From positions 1 through 41,276 of the forward strand of contig JALOTC010000010.1 in assembly GCA_025458085.1 (NCBI GenBank): a DNA stretch of 41,276 nucleotides. Direction: 5' to 3'. Below are positions 1 through 11,487 of this stretch, piece by piece. The notes under the pieces are model-generated. The model had not been told where the DNA came from. It ran no database searches and saw only the letters and a program-made list of their open reading frames with translations. A program made the translations under genes and the position numbers. This DNA comes from Cypionkella sp. (GTDB lineage: Bacteria > Pseudomonadota > Alphaproteobacteria > Rhodobacterales > Rhodobacteraceae). Every line of letters starts with the position of its first letter. Position 1 is the first letter of the stretch.

Positions 1-875
1 AGCGCGATGAAGACCAGCGCCCAGCCAGCGGAAACGCGGGCATCCGACACTTTCGGCACGGTGAAGAAGCGGATGATCACGTGCGGCAGACCCGCGGTGC
101 CGATCATCAGCGACATGGTCACAAGGAACATATTGAGCATGTTCGACGTGTCGGCCGTGTAGGCTGCAAAACCAAGATCGGTCACGACCTGATCAAGCTT
201 GTCGAGGAAGGCCACTTCGCCACCCTGCGGCGCATAACCGCTGATCAGGCCAACTTGCGGCAGGAAGCTACCGGTCAGGTTGAGCGAGATGAAGATAGCG
301 GGGATGGTGTAGGCGATGATCAGCACGACATACTGGGCCACCTGGGTATAGGTGATGCCCTTCATGCCGCCGAACACCGCATAGGCGAACACCACGGCCG
401 AGCCGATCAGAAGGCCGGTCGTCGTGGACACTTCGAGGAAGCGCGCGAAGGTCACGCCCACGCCGACCATCTGCCCGATCACATAGGTGATCGAGATCAC
501 GAGAAGGCAGATCACGGCGACCATGCGGGCCGAGGTGGAGTAGAAGCGGTCACCCACGAATTCCGGCACGGTGAACTTGCCGAATTTCCGCAGATAAGGC
601 GCAAGCAGCAGCGCCAGAAGCACGTAGCCGCCGGTCCAGCCCATGAGGAAGACCGAGTTGTTGTAGCCGCCGAAGGCGATCAGACCGGCCATCGAGATGA
701 AAGACGCGGCCGACATCCAGTCCGCTGCCGTCGCCATCCCGTTGACCACGGGGCCCACGCCCTGACCGGCCGCATAGAACTCCGCCGTCGAACCGGCGCG
801 CGCCCAGAACGCGATCCCGAAGTAGAGCGCGAAGGACAGGCCGATGACGATGAGGTTAAGGGTAAACTGATCCAT
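1..875 (-). CDS. Sodium:solute symporter (VC_2705/ActP-like), 3' part cut by window edge
   Basis: Minus-strand translation from 875 starts MDQFTLNLIVIGLSFALYFGIAFWARAGSTAEFYAAGQGVGPVVNGMATAADWMSAASFISMAG, typical of this SSS subfamily; next to DUF4212 small subunit. Confidence 0.88.
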   Translation of the reverse strand, partial: MDQFTLNLIVIGLSFALYFGIAFWARAGSTAEFYAAGQGVGPVVNGMATAADWMSAASFISMAGLIAFGGYNNSVFLMGWTGGYVLLALLLAPYLRKFGKFTVPEFVGDRFYSTSARMVAVICLLVISITYVIGQMVGVGVTFARFLEVSTTTGLLIGSAVVFAYAVFGGMKGITYTQVAQYVVLIIAYTIPAIFISLNLTGSFLPQVGLISGYAPQGGEVAFLDKLDQVVTDLGFAAYTADTSNMLNMFLVTMSLMIGTAGLPHVIIRFFTVPKVSDARVSAGWALVFIA

Positions 876-889
876 CTGTCCCTCGTCCC

Positions 890-1147
890 TTATTCATCCA
901 CGCCATGGGCGCGGTCGATCCCATTCATGATCTTTGCATAGGCAAAGATCAGGATCAGGAACACATAGATTGATCCGTTCTGCGCGAACCAGAACCCGAT
1001 ATCGGCACCGCCGATATGGATGCTGGACAGCGCCGGCCGAAGCAGGATGCCCAAGCCAAATGAGCACACGAACCAGATCACCATGGAAATGGTGATGACC
1101 CGGATGTTCGCGGCCCAATAGGCGTTGGACGATGATTTGTCCGCCAT
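890..1147 (-). CDS. DUF4212 protein (sodium/substrate symporter small subunit)
   Basis: MADKSSSNAYWAANIRVITISMVIWFVCSFGLGILLRP...; two TM segments; directly upstream of symporter. Confidence 0.88.
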   Translation of the reverse strand: MADKSSSNAYWAANIRVITISMVIWFVCSFGLGILLRPALSSIHIGGADIGFWFAQNGSIYVFLILIFAYAKIMNGIDRAHGVDE

Positions 1148-1214
1148 GAGTGCTACTCCCTGAGGTTTCTCTCTCTCCACACCTGCGCCCCTTGGCTGGG
1201 GCGCAAGCCTCCCC

Positions 1215-1883
1215 TTAAGCCGTGATCTTGCCCACGATGTCGGCAAGCGCGCTACGGATCGCCGGGATGCTCGCCATCCCGTCGACACGTTGCAGAACGC
1301 CCTTTGCCTCGTAATAGGTGATCAGCGGCGCCGTCTGGGCATGATAGGCCTTCAGCCTTTCGCGCACCGTTTCGGCATTGTCGTCAGCCCGGCGCTTGAA
1401 CACCGTGCCGCCGCATTTGTCACAAGCGCCCGCTTTGTCAGGCTGCTTGAATTCGTCGTGATAGCCTTCGCCGCAGCCGGCACAGGTATAGCGGCCCGAC
1501 ACCCGGCCCACCATGGCCTCGTCGTCCACATCCATGCTGATCGCGGCATTCACCCGCTGGCCAGCCTGCGCCAGCAACCCGTCCAGCGCGGCAGCCTGCC
1601 CATCGGTGCGCGGAAAGCCATCAAGGATGATGCCCTTGGCCACATCCGGCTCGGCCATCCGGTCTTTCAAGATCGCCAGAACGATCTCGTCACTGACAAG
1701 CGCCCCCGCTTCCATCACGGCCTTGGCCTTCTTCCCGGCCTCGGTGCCTGCAGCCACAGCGGCGCGGAGCAGATCGCCGGTTGAAAGCTGGACCAGACCG
1801 AAATCTTCCTCCAGCATCCGCGCTTGGGTGCCCTTCCCGGCACCCGGAGGGCCAAGAAGGATCAGAACGGCGGGTTGGGTCAT
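1215..1883 (-). CDS. adk: Adenylate kinase with Cys4 zinc-type lid
   Basis: MTQPAVLILLGPPGAGKGTQ P-loop, DGFPRT motif, lid CAGCGEGYHDEFKQPDKAGACDKCGG. Confidence 0.95.
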   Translation of the reverse strand: MTQPAVLILLGPPGAGKGTQARMLEEDFGLVQLSTGDLLRAAVAAGTEAGKKAKAVMEAGALVSDEIVLAILKDRMAEPDVAKGIILDGFPRTDGQAAALDGLLAQAGQRVNAAISMDVDDEAMVGRVSGRYTCAGCGEGYHDEFKQPDKAGACDKCGGTVFKRRADDNAETVRERLKAYHAQTAPLITYYEAKGVLQRVDGMASIPAIRSALADIVGKITA

Positions 1884-1898
1884 GACATCCCCCACCGA

Positions 1899-3863
1899 TC
1901 AGGCCCGGTTCATCCGGTTTTCGATCAACTCATCCACCACCGAAGGATCGGCCAGCGTGGAGGTATCGCCCAAGGCACCATAGTCATTCTCGGCAATCTT
2001 GCGCAGGATGCGGCGCATGATCTTGCCCGAACGGGTCTTGGGCAAGCCCGGCGCCCACTGGATCAGATCGGGCTTGGCAATCGGACCAATCTCTGTCCGC
2101 ACCCAAGCCTCAAGCTCTTTGCGCAGGCCATCGGTCGCTTCCACGCCGTTCATCAGGGTGACATAGGCATAGATGCCCTGCCCCTTGATCGGATGGGGAT
2201 AGCCCACCACGGCAGCCTCAGCCACAGCCTCATGCGCCACAAGCGCGGACTCTACTTCCGCAGTCCCCATCCGATGGCCCGAGACGTTGATCACATCATC
2301 CACGCGGCCCGTGATCCAGTAATAGCCATCCGCATCGCGGCGGCAGCCGTCACCCGTGAAGTAATAGCCGCGATACTGCGCGAAATAGGCCTCTTGGAAG
2401 CGTTCATGGTCGCCCCAAAGCGTCCGCATCTGGCCGGGCCAGCTATCGGCGATGCACAGCACGCCATCCGTCTCGGTCGCTTCCTGCACCGCTGCCGTAT
2501 TGGCATCCAGCACCACAGGCTTCACCCCGAAGAAGGGCTTGGTCGCCGAACCGGGCTTCTGCGGAATGGCACCGGGAAGGGGCGTGATCAGGTGACCACC
2601 GGTTTCGGTCTGCCAGAAGGTGTCCACGATCGGGCATTTGCCTTTGCCGACATGGGTGTTGTACCAATTCCACGCCTCTGGATTGATCGGCTCGCCCACC
2701 GACCCCAGCAGTTTCAGCGACGACAGATCGTGCTTTTCCACCCATTCCGCGCCAAGGCCCATCAGGCTGCGGATCGCAGTCGGCGCGGTGTAGAACTGGT
2801 TCACCTTGTGCTTGGCGCAAACTTCCCAGAAGCGGCCCGCATCCGGATAGGTCGGCACGCCTTCGAACATGATCGTCGTCGCGCCATTCGCAAGCGGTCC
2901 ATAGACGATATAGCTGTGGCCCGTCACCCAACCCACATCCGCCGTGCACCAGAAGATGTCGCCGTCCTGATAGTCAAAGGTGTATTGATGCGTCATCGAC
3001 GCATAGACCAGATACCCTCCCGAGGTATGCACAACCCCCTTCGGCCGCCCGGTGGAGCCGGAGGTGTAAAGGATGAACAGCGGGTCCTCGGCCCCCACCT
3101 CGACATAGGGGCAATAGGGCTTGGCCTCGGCCATTTCGGCCTTCAGGTCGATGTCGCGCCCGTCGACCCAAGAAATCTGATCGCCCGTATGCTTGACGAC
3201 CAAGCATTTCACCTTGTCCGAACAATCGAACAGGGCCTTATCCGTATTCGACTTCAACGCCGTCTTTTTGCCACCACGCGGCGCATAATCGGCGGTGATG
3301 ACAACCTTGGCTTCCGAGTCATTGATCCGGTTCGCCAAGGCATCGGGCGAAAAGCCCGCGAAAACCACCGAATGAATCGCGCCGATCCGCGCGCAGGCCA
3401 GCATGGCATAAGCCGCTTCGGGGATCATCGGCAGGTACAGCACAACCCGGTCACCCTTGCCCACGCCATGCGCCTTCAGCACATTGGCCATGCGGCTCGT
3501 CTGTTCCAAAAGTTGGGCATAAGTGATGTGCTGGGCGGGCGTCTTGGGATCATCGGGTTCCCAGATGATCGCCGTTTGATTGGCGCGCGTCAGCATGTGC
3601 CGGTCGATGCAATTGGCGCTGACGTTCAGCGTGCCATCCTCATACCATTTGATCGAAACCTTGCCGTAATCAAAGGTGGTGTCCTTCACCTTGGAAAAAG
3701 GACGGATCCAGTCGATCCGCTGCCCATGTTCGGCCCAAAAGGCCTCCGGGTCCTTCACCGAGGCGGCATACATCCGCGCATAGCCCTCGGCATCGACATG
3801 GGCCTTCGCGATGAAATCCTGCGAGGCCGAGTAAACGCCCTGAGCTGCACCCTGATCCGACAT
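1899..3863 (-). CDS. acs: Acetate--CoA ligase (AMP-forming)
   Basis: About 654 aa; [53 protein letters not shown]-terminal [17 protein letters not shown]. Confidence 0.96.
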   Translation of the reverse strand: MSDQGAAQGVYSASQDFIAKAHVDAEGYARMYAASVKDPEAFWAEHGQRIDWIRPFSKVKDTTFDYGKVSIKWYEDGTLNVSANCIDRHMLTRANQTAIIWEPDDPKTPAQHITYAQLLEQTSRMANVLKAHGVGKGDRVVLYLPMIPEAAYAMLACARIGAIHSVVFAGFSPDALANRINDSEAKVVITADYAPRGGKKTALKSNTDKALFDCSDKVKCLVVKHTGDQISWVDGRDIDLKAEMAEAKPYCPYVEVGAEDPLFILYTSGSTGRPKGVVHTSGGYLVYASMTHQYTFDYQDGDIFWCTADVGWVTGHSYIVYGPLANGATTIMFEGVPTYPDAGRFWEVCAKHKVNQFYTAPTAIRSLMGLGAEWVEKHDLSSLKLLGSVGEPINPEAWNWYNTHVGKGKCPIVDTFWQTETGGHLITPLPGAIPQKPGSATKPFFGVKPVVLDANTAAVQEATETDGVLCIADSWPGQMRTLWGDHERFQEAYFAQYRGYYFTGDGCRRDADGYYWITGRVDDVINVSGHRMGTAEVESALVAHEAVAEAAVVGYPHPIKGQGIYAYVTLMNGVEATDGLRKELEAWVRTEIGPIAKPDLIQWAPGLPKTRSGKIMRRILRKIAENDYGALGDTSTLADPSVVDELIENRMNRA

Positions 3864-3940
3864 GTGGTTCCTCCTTCGAAGCGGACAGGCCAATGCCCGC
3901 ATAAATCGCCTGCGCATCGCGCCGGCTGCTCCTACCCTTC

Positions 3941-3953
3941 GCTACACTGTAGC
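3941..3953. promoter_or_regulatory. Palindrome GCTACA-C-TGTAGC upstream of acs (candidate operator)
   Basis: Perfect 6-bp arms with 1-nt centre, about 78 nt upstream of acs start. Confidence 0.4.
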
Positions 3954-4007
3954 TTCTCGTCAATGATTTGATAACCCTCTTTAAGCAAAGCGTTTTTTTG
4001 TAAATTT

Positions 4008-4028
4008 ATTCACTAATTATCTGTGAAT
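4008..4028. promoter_or_regulatory. Inverted repeat ATTCAC-N9-GTGAAT in AT-rich acs upstream region
   Basis: Perfect 6-bp arms, 9-nt spacer, in intergenic AT-rich DNA. Confidence 0.35.
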
Positions 4029-4216
4029 TTGAAAACTTCGGCAAAAATCCGCCCAATTTGACAAGAGTTTTCAACCCTCTGCCGTTCACGCAGCGGTGAA
4101 GATGCCGGTCAAAGGCAGGCAAACGGCTTCTGGTGCAAATTGCCGCAATCCGGCGATCACCGCCCCAGATCACCCCGCACGCGTCTCGGTGGAGGGGGCT
4201 ACGAATCACGGTTGCG

Positions 4217-5857
4217 CTAACGCTGCGCTTCGATCTCGTCCACGGTCTGGGAATCGGGCAAGAAGCGCACAAGCGGCTCTTTCGCCCCTTGCGCAATCAA
4301 AACCTTGCGGACTTCTGGCCGCGTTGCCACCAGATAAAGCTGCCCGCCCTTGCGCGCGACCTTATGCGCCAAAAGCTCGAAAGACCGCGCCCCGGACGAA
4401 TCGATGAAAGGCACATCCGCGAAATCCACAACAAAGGCGCGCGGATGATCGGCAATCCGGTCCAGCACAGACCCAAGCCGCGCCGCCGCGCCAAAGAAAT
4501 AGGGGCCACGCAGACGATAGGTCACGCGCGCATCATCTGCCGCCACGCCGGGGGCGAAACCTTCATCCCGGTCAGGCTCCACCTGCGCTGCCTCTGACAT
4601 GCGGCGAATGAACACCAGCCCCCCCAGCGCAAAGCCCACGACGATCCCCTCGGTCAAATCGCGGAACACCACCAGAAGGAACGTCACGATCACCACCATC
4701 GCATCCCCGCGTGAGGATTTGACGAGGTTCAAGAATTCCTCCTTCTCGGCCATGTTCCAAGCGACCACCGCAAGCACACCGCCCAGCGCCGCCAAAGGGA
4801 TAAAGGCCGCCAGAGGAGCCGCCACCAGCATGAAGCCCAGCACAAAAAGCGCATGCAGCATCCCCGAGACCGGCCCCCGGCTGCCCGCGCGCACATTGGT
4901 CGCGGTCCGCGCAATCGTCCCCGTCACGCAGAACCCGCCAAACAGCGCCGATCCCACATTGGCCACTCCTTGTGCGACCAGTTCGGCATTGCTGCGATGC
5001 TGCCGCCCACTCATCCCATCGGCCACCACCGCCGACAAAAGTGACTCAATGGCCCCCAGCAACGTGAAACTCAGCGCGAAAGGCAGCGCCGCCAGCACCG
5101 CCTCCGCGCTCAAACTGGGCAAGGCAGGCATCGGCAAGACGCGCGGCAATTCGCCAAACCGGCTCCCGATCGTATCGACCGGAAGGCCAAGCACTGCCGC
5201 CACCATCGCCGCCACCGCCACCGCGATCAGCATATTGGGCAAGCCGGGCCGCAGCCGCTTGATCCCCACGACCAAAACAATCGTCAGCCCCGCGATGCCA
5301 AAGGCCGCCCAACTCACCGTGCCCCGCGCGACCCATAACGCCTCCACCTTGTGCAAAATCTCCGCAGGCTCGCCGCCTGCCAAGGTCAGGCCGAACAGTT
5401 CCTTGATCTGGCTCGCAAAGATGATGACCGCGATCCCCGCGGTAAAACCCACAGTCACCGGATAGGGGATGAACTTGATATAGGTCCCAAGCCGCAAGAC
5501 CCCCGCGAGCATCAGGAAGAACCCCGACAGGAAAGTGGCAAGGATCAACCCCTCCACCCCGATCGCCAGGACACAGGCGGAAACCAGCACAATGAAGGCG
5601 CCCGCCGGACCGCCAATCTGATACCGGCTTCCGCCAAGGGCAGAAACAAGGAAACCGCCCACAATCGCGGTGTAAAGCCCACGCTCCGGCCCCACGCCAC
5701 TGGCAATCGCAATCGCCATGGAAAGGGGCAGCGCCACAATGGCCACGGTCAGGCCCGCCATCACATCGGCGCGCAGATCGGCTAAGCCATAGCCTTCGCG
5801 CAAAACCGTGATCAGTTTGGGCAGGAATTCGGGGGGGCGCGCGCTTGTCTGTGTCAT
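4217..5857 (-). CDS. SulP family inorganic anion transporter with C-terminal STAS domain
   Basis: DLRADVMAGLTVAIVALPLSMAIAIASGVGPERGLYTAIVGGF...; STAS-like VVDFADVPFIDSSGARSFELLA. Confidence 0.93.
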   Translation of the reverse strand: MTQTSARPPEFLPKLITVLREGYGLADLRADVMAGLTVAIVALPLSMAIAIASGVGPERGLYTAIVGGFLVSALGGSRYQIGGPAGAFIVLVSACVLAIGVEGLILATFLSGFFLMLAGVLRLGTYIKFIPYPVTVGFTAGIAVIIFASQIKELFGLTLAGGEPAEILHKVEALWVARGTVSWAAFGIAGLTIVLVVGIKRLRPGLPNMLIAVAVAAMVAAVLGLPVDTIGSRFGELPRVLPMPALPSLSAEAVLAALPFALSFTLLGAIESLLSAVVADGMSGRQHRSNAELVAQGVANVGSALFGGFCVTGTIARTATNVRAGSRGPVSGMLHALFVLGFMLVAAPLAAFIPLAALGGVLAVVAWNMAEKEEFLNLVKSSRGDAMVVIVTFLLVVFRDLTEGIVVGFALGGLVFIRRMSEAAQVEPDRDEGFAPGVAADDARVTYRLRGPYFFGAAARLGSVLDRIADHPRAFVVDFADVPFIDSSGARSFELLAHKVARKGGQLYLVATRPEVRKVLIAQGAKEPLVRFLPDSQTVDEIEAQR

Positions 5858-5933
5858 TTTCGGGCTGTAGCCATCTTTGGCAGCAGCAAACGTCCGCCGG
5901 CCCGTCTCTGTCAACTGCATAAGGAACAGGCAA

Positions 5934-6422
5934 ATGGCCACTCGCCCCGATCCCGTCGCTCCTGCGGATGCTCAGGCGCGCGCCATCGCCCGCGATCTCC
6001 TCTCTCTCGGCCATGCCGCGCTCGCCTATGCCGATGCCGCCACCGGCCTGCCTGCGATCAGCCGCATCGCCTTTGGCCGTGCGCCCGATGGCACACCGAT
6101 GACGCTGATCTCGGCCCTTGCGCCCCATGTCGCGGGGCTTCAGGCACAACCCGCCTGCGCGCTGATGCTGGGCGAGCCGGGGGAAAAGGGCGATCCCCTC
6201 ACCCACCCCCGGCTGATGATCCGCGCCACGGCCCGGTTCATTGCCCCTGATGATCCGGCCCGCCCTGCCTTGCGCGACCACTGGCTGGCCCATCACCCAA
6301 AGTCGAAACTCTACATCGACTTCGCCGATTTCTCCTTCGTCCTCTTTACCCCCCAAGAGTCGCTTCTGAACGCTGGTTTTGCCCGGGCCTATCGCCTCAC
6401 AGCACAGGATCTCGCCGCTTAA
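5934..6422 (+). CDS. HugZ-like pyridoxamine 5'-phosphate oxidase-fold protein
   Basis: MATRPDPVAPADAQARAIARDLLSLGHAALAYADAATGLPAISRIAFGRAPDGTPMTLISALAPHVAGL...HPKSKLYIDFADFSF. Confidence 0.8.
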   Translation: MATRPDPVAPADAQARAIARDLLSLGHAALAYADAATGLPAISRIAFGRAPDGTPMTLISALAPHVAGLQAQPACALMLGEPGEKGDPLTHPRLMIRATARFIAPDDPARPALRDHWLAHHPKSKLYIDFADFSFVLFTPQESLLNAGFARAYRLTAQDLAA

Positions 6423-6426
6423 GGGT

Positions 6427-8715
6427 TCAGGTCGGCGTGTCGCATCGAATGGTTGCCAACACCCGCCCTCGGACCGCATTCGGCCAGCGCAGTTCTACCC
6501 GGTTTCGTGCAGTGCCAATTTCATTCACCGCATGAGGCATGGCATAGTCCGGCGCGCCCCCACTTGCCACAATTGCCCCCTTCGACACGATTGATGTCGT
6601 GTTGCGCGCCCGTGCCCCAAAGGGGAGAAAAGGCCCCGCATCAATCGTCCAGACCGTCGCCGCGCTGGCCTGATTGTGCTCGATCACCAAGGGGTTCATC
6701 GCAATCTGTGAAACGCCGTTGAATGCATTCCCGTCAAAGGTCACGTTCCTTAGTCTGCCATAGTCCAGCGACGCATGGGTTGTATCCACAGCCTCGGCGC
6801 GGTCTACGCTGCCCCCGACCGTTCGAAAGACATTGTCAGTGATGCTGACCCCAAACAAGAAATGTCCGGCCCCCTTGGGCGCGACCACGATCCAACGAAA
6901 GAAGGAAGCCATATCGCTGGCAAAGAAATGGTTGCCCACGATCGACATGCCACCAAAACTGAAGCCAGAGGTGAAGTCTGGGTTCGCATCATGTTCATTC
7001 GACCATTCCAGCCAGCAGTTGTCGACGTAGTTTCCGCTGAACGTCAACCGCGGGTTGGTCTGGGTAATCACGATGCCCGCGCGCCGGACACCCTGCGCCA
7101 CCGTATCACCTTGGAAGAAATGGTTGCCAAGAATCAGATGCCCGCCGCCATTCGCCACCATGAAATGCGCAAAGCGCACCACCCGGTTGTCGCGGATCTT
7201 GGCATCATTGGCATTCAGATTTAGCCCGATGCTCACCCGGTCCTGCGCAGGGATTGCCTGCTCATTCGACCAGAACTGGCAACTGTCCACGATCAACCCC
7301 TGGCAGCCCCCCGCAAAAGATGTAATCCCCCGATCCCTCGGCCGGTTAAAGACACAGTTCGAAAAAGTCAGTGTCAGCCCGATACGCGGGAGCAAGACCC
7401 CGCTTGCCACCCCGTTGCAGTTAAAGTCCATCCGGTCGCATTCAAACCGGCTCAGATCGGCAAAACCCGAGAAATCCAGCAAATAGCGGAACCTTCGGAA
7501 CACAAGAGTCCGCGTCCCCGCTCCGCCCCAAAGCGGCTGGCTGAGCGTCAGCGTGCCCGCCCCCACATTCCGCCCCGTCACATAAACCTCGCGCCCAACT
7601 CCCGGCCCGGTCACCAAAGACCCGATCTGGATCGCTGACACATTCGAGACATTGGTCAAGGTCACAGGATTGGCAGGATTATAGGTCGTAGTCGCCGAGA
7701 CTTGCTCCGTATCCCACCCCGGTCCCGGCACCGCATTCAACTGCCCATTCGTCAGAAAACGACGTTGTGAGAATGTCGTCAGGCCACTGATTTGCGCGAC
7801 ATCGACAGGCTCAGTCAGATCGACACGCCGATCAGACAGATCCAAAGCCACGTGATCGGTGAAATAAAACAACGCTTGCAACGCCTTACGAAAGCCCAAT
7901 AGCTCATTCCCGAAGGCGCTCGTATAGGTATCCAGATCATAGTTCCGCGTCAGCGCAAGCCGCACATTGGCAGGCTGGACCAAGGTGCCTTGAAATCGGA
8001 TCGGATTCTGAATCGTCAAATTGCCGTTGATCCGGTACGTTCCCATCGGCACCGTGATCGTGCGCCCCTCTGCCGCTGCATCTGCCGCAACAAAGGCTGC
8101 GGTATCATCGGCAACCCCATCCCCCCGCGCGCCAAAATCCCGCACATCCACCGCGTCGAAAATGTCACGAAGATAAACCCCCGTCACATCCTCCACTTCG
8201 ATATCGTCGATCCGAACCACCCCACCCAAAGGCCCCGTCAGGTCAATCCCGATATGGGCATAAGCCGCGGTGGCGCCCCAAGCCATCGTCACGCCCCCAC
8301 GCAGACCTGCGCCGATGATCGCCGTCACCGTGACCGGTTGGCCATAATTCGTCAGTTGCACCGATGGCCCCGCCTGCACAACGCCGGGAACATTCGTCCC
8401 ATTGGTACGGCCTGCCCATCCCGCGATCCGCACGGCAGGCATGTCACCTGCCACCGCTTTCACCCGCACCGTCACCCGCAGATAAAGGCCGGGCATCATC
8501 GGTATCTGCTGGAAACAGCGCAGCCTTTGCACCGCTTGCGTCTTTTGCAACTCCAGCGCGCCACCAAAGTCCTGATCGGCCGGCACAAAGGCTGCGTTGG
8601 CCTGCCCCGCATAAGACCCCTGCCCCGGCAGACCATCTTCGCGCGACCAAAGGTTCAGCCCCGCCGCAAAGGGCGGCGGCATCAGCACCAGCCCGTCGGT
8701 AATCGCCTTGTTCAT
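6427..8715 (-). CDS. Right-handed parallel beta-helix / GH28-related (pectate-lyase-like fold) protein
   Basis: MNKAITDGLVLMPPPFAAGLNLWSREDGLPGQ...VDVRDFGARGDGVADDTAAFVAADAAAEGRTITVPMGTYRI, followed by repetitive beta-helix-like rungs. Confidence 0.75.
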   Translation of the reverse strand: MNKAITDGLVLMPPPFAAGLNLWSREDGLPGQGSYAGQANAAFVPADQDFGGALELQKTQAVQRLRCFQQIPMMPGLYLRVTVRVKAVAGDMPAVRIAGWAGRTNGTNVPGVVQAGPSVQLTNYGQPVTVTAIIGAGLRGGVTMAWGATAAYAHIGIDLTGPLGGVVRIDDIEVEDVTGVYLRDIFDAVDVRDFGARGDGVADDTAAFVAADAAAEGRTITVPMGTYRINGNLTIQNPIRFQGTLVQPANVRLALTRNYDLDTYTSAFGNELLGFRKALQALFYFTDHVALDLSDRRVDLTEPVDVAQISGLTTFSQRRFLTNGQLNAVPGPGWDTEQVSATTTYNPANPVTLTNVSNVSAIQIGSLVTGPGVGREVYVTGRNVGAGTLTLSQPLWGGAGTRTLVFRRFRYLLDFSGFADLSRFECDRMDFNCNGVASGVLLPRIGLTLTFSNCVFNRPRDRGITSFAGGCQGLIVDSCQFWSNEQAIPAQDRVSIGLNLNANDAKIRDNRVVRFAHFMVANGGGHLILGNHFFQGDTVAQGVRRAGIVITQTNPRLTFSGNYVDNCWLEWSNEHDANPDFTSGFSFGGMSIVGNHFFASDMASFFRWIVVAPKGAGHFLFGVSITDNVFRTVGGSVDRAEAVDTTHASLDYGRLRNVTFDGNAFNGVSQIAMNPLVIEHNQASAATVWTIDAGPFLPFGARARNTTSIVSKGAIVASGGAPDYAMPHAVNEIGTARNRVELRWPNAVRGRVLATIRCDTPT

Positions 8716-9251
8716 CTTCGCAACCCTCGCTTGGCCCCATCCGCGACCGCCCAGCGGTGCCGATGCTTGTCCGGCAAGACCTATGGGCAAAGGGTTAACG
8801 CTGGCTCAGACGACCGTGCGCTGGCTCTCTGGACAGGCCCGAAAATGGTCAAACCTGCGTCCGAATTCAGAGGCAAAACCAAGAGGCAAAGCACCGAAAG
8901 CCCGGCTTGCGCGGCCTTTGCCCGCACTGCGGGCACATTTCCCAACGCGGCAAGAGCCTCCGCAAAGGCAGCCACATTCCCCATCGGCACCATGTGGCCG
9001 CCTCCCGATACACCAGCCTGCAACGTCACCAGCCTTGCCCTAGCCAACCACCGGTATCGCGTGCCTCAACGCCTCCAAGTAGCGGCACGAAGGGTTCGCA
9101 TGGACGCGCAGAGCATCTGAACATTTCGCATCCCGCCAAGGCCCCCCATCTGGCAGGCAGATCGCAGACGCAGAAGCGCGCAAAAGCAAAGACAGCATGC
9201 CAGACCTCTCGCACCTTCTCCCCCCCAATTTCCGCCCCAAAGGGGCAAATG

Positions 9252-9277
9252 AAAAGGGCGGCCCCGAAGGACCGCCC
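9252..9277 (-). terminator. Candidate Rho-independent terminator of groESL
   Basis: GGGCGG/CCGCCC hairpin just downstream of groEL stop, followed on the minus strand by TTTT. Confidence 0.55.
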
Positions 9278-9301
9278 TCTCTTTCGTCACTGACGACCGG
9301 A

Positions 9302-10966
<1,665 letters not shown>

Positions 10967-10985
10967 TCAAACAAAAGGCGCGAAA

Positions 10986-11273
10986 TCAGGCGATAATGCC
11001 CAGAATGTCGCTTTCCTTCATGATCAGAAGCTCTTCGCCATTCAGCGTCACTTCCGTGCCCGACCACTTGCCGAACAGGATACGGTCGCCAGTCTTGACC
11101 GACGGTGCGATCAGCTCGCCCGAATCCTTGCGTGCGCCTTCGCCCACGGCAACGATCTCACCCTCTGCGGGCTTTTCCTTGGCGGTGTCGGGGATGATCA
11201 GGCCGCCCTTGGTCTTGTCTTCGCTCTGAATGCGGCGAACCAGCACACGGTCATGCAGCGGTTTGAATGCCAT
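10986..11273 (-). CDS. groS: Co-chaperonin GroES
   Basis: [46 protein letters not shown]... Confidence 0.97.
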   Translation of the reverse strand: MAFKPLHDRVLVRRIQSEDKTKGGLIIPDTAKEKPAEGEIVAVGEGARKDSGELIAPSVKTGDRILFGKWSGTEVTLNGEELLIMKESDILGIIA

Positions 11274-11307
11274 CTGAGAACACTCCCTAGGTTCCAGGTT
11301 GAAACTT

Positions 11308-11334
11308 TTAGCACTCAATCAATCTGAGTGCTAA
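11308..11334. promoter_or_regulatory. CIRCE operator (HrcA binding site)
   Basis: TTAGCACTC-AATCAATCT-GAGTGCTAA, exact match to CIRCE consensus TTAGCACTC-N9-GAGTGCTAA, upstream of groES. Confidence 0.97.
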
Positions 11335-11487
11335 CGCCGCATGAATTAGGTAAGCCTGCCCCACCTGTCAACACCCCGACCCAAGGACCAACAAAGATTC
11401 CGCCGCGCGCAGAAGCTTGAACGCTTCGCCCTTGCCCCCAAGACTACGGGATGCAACCCTTGCCACGTTCCCCTGTTTCGGTGCCCC

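Noticed and set aside
1824-3971. 715-aa plus-strand ORF antisense to acs
   Set aside because: Acs is intact on the minus strand; His/Arg-rich antisense translation is typical of a shadow ORF.
5046-6479. 477-aa minus ORF overlapping SulP and HugZ-like genes
   Set aside because: It is out of frame with the well-supported SulP protein and antisense to the HugZ-like gene; composition is Gly/Arg-rich shadow sequence.
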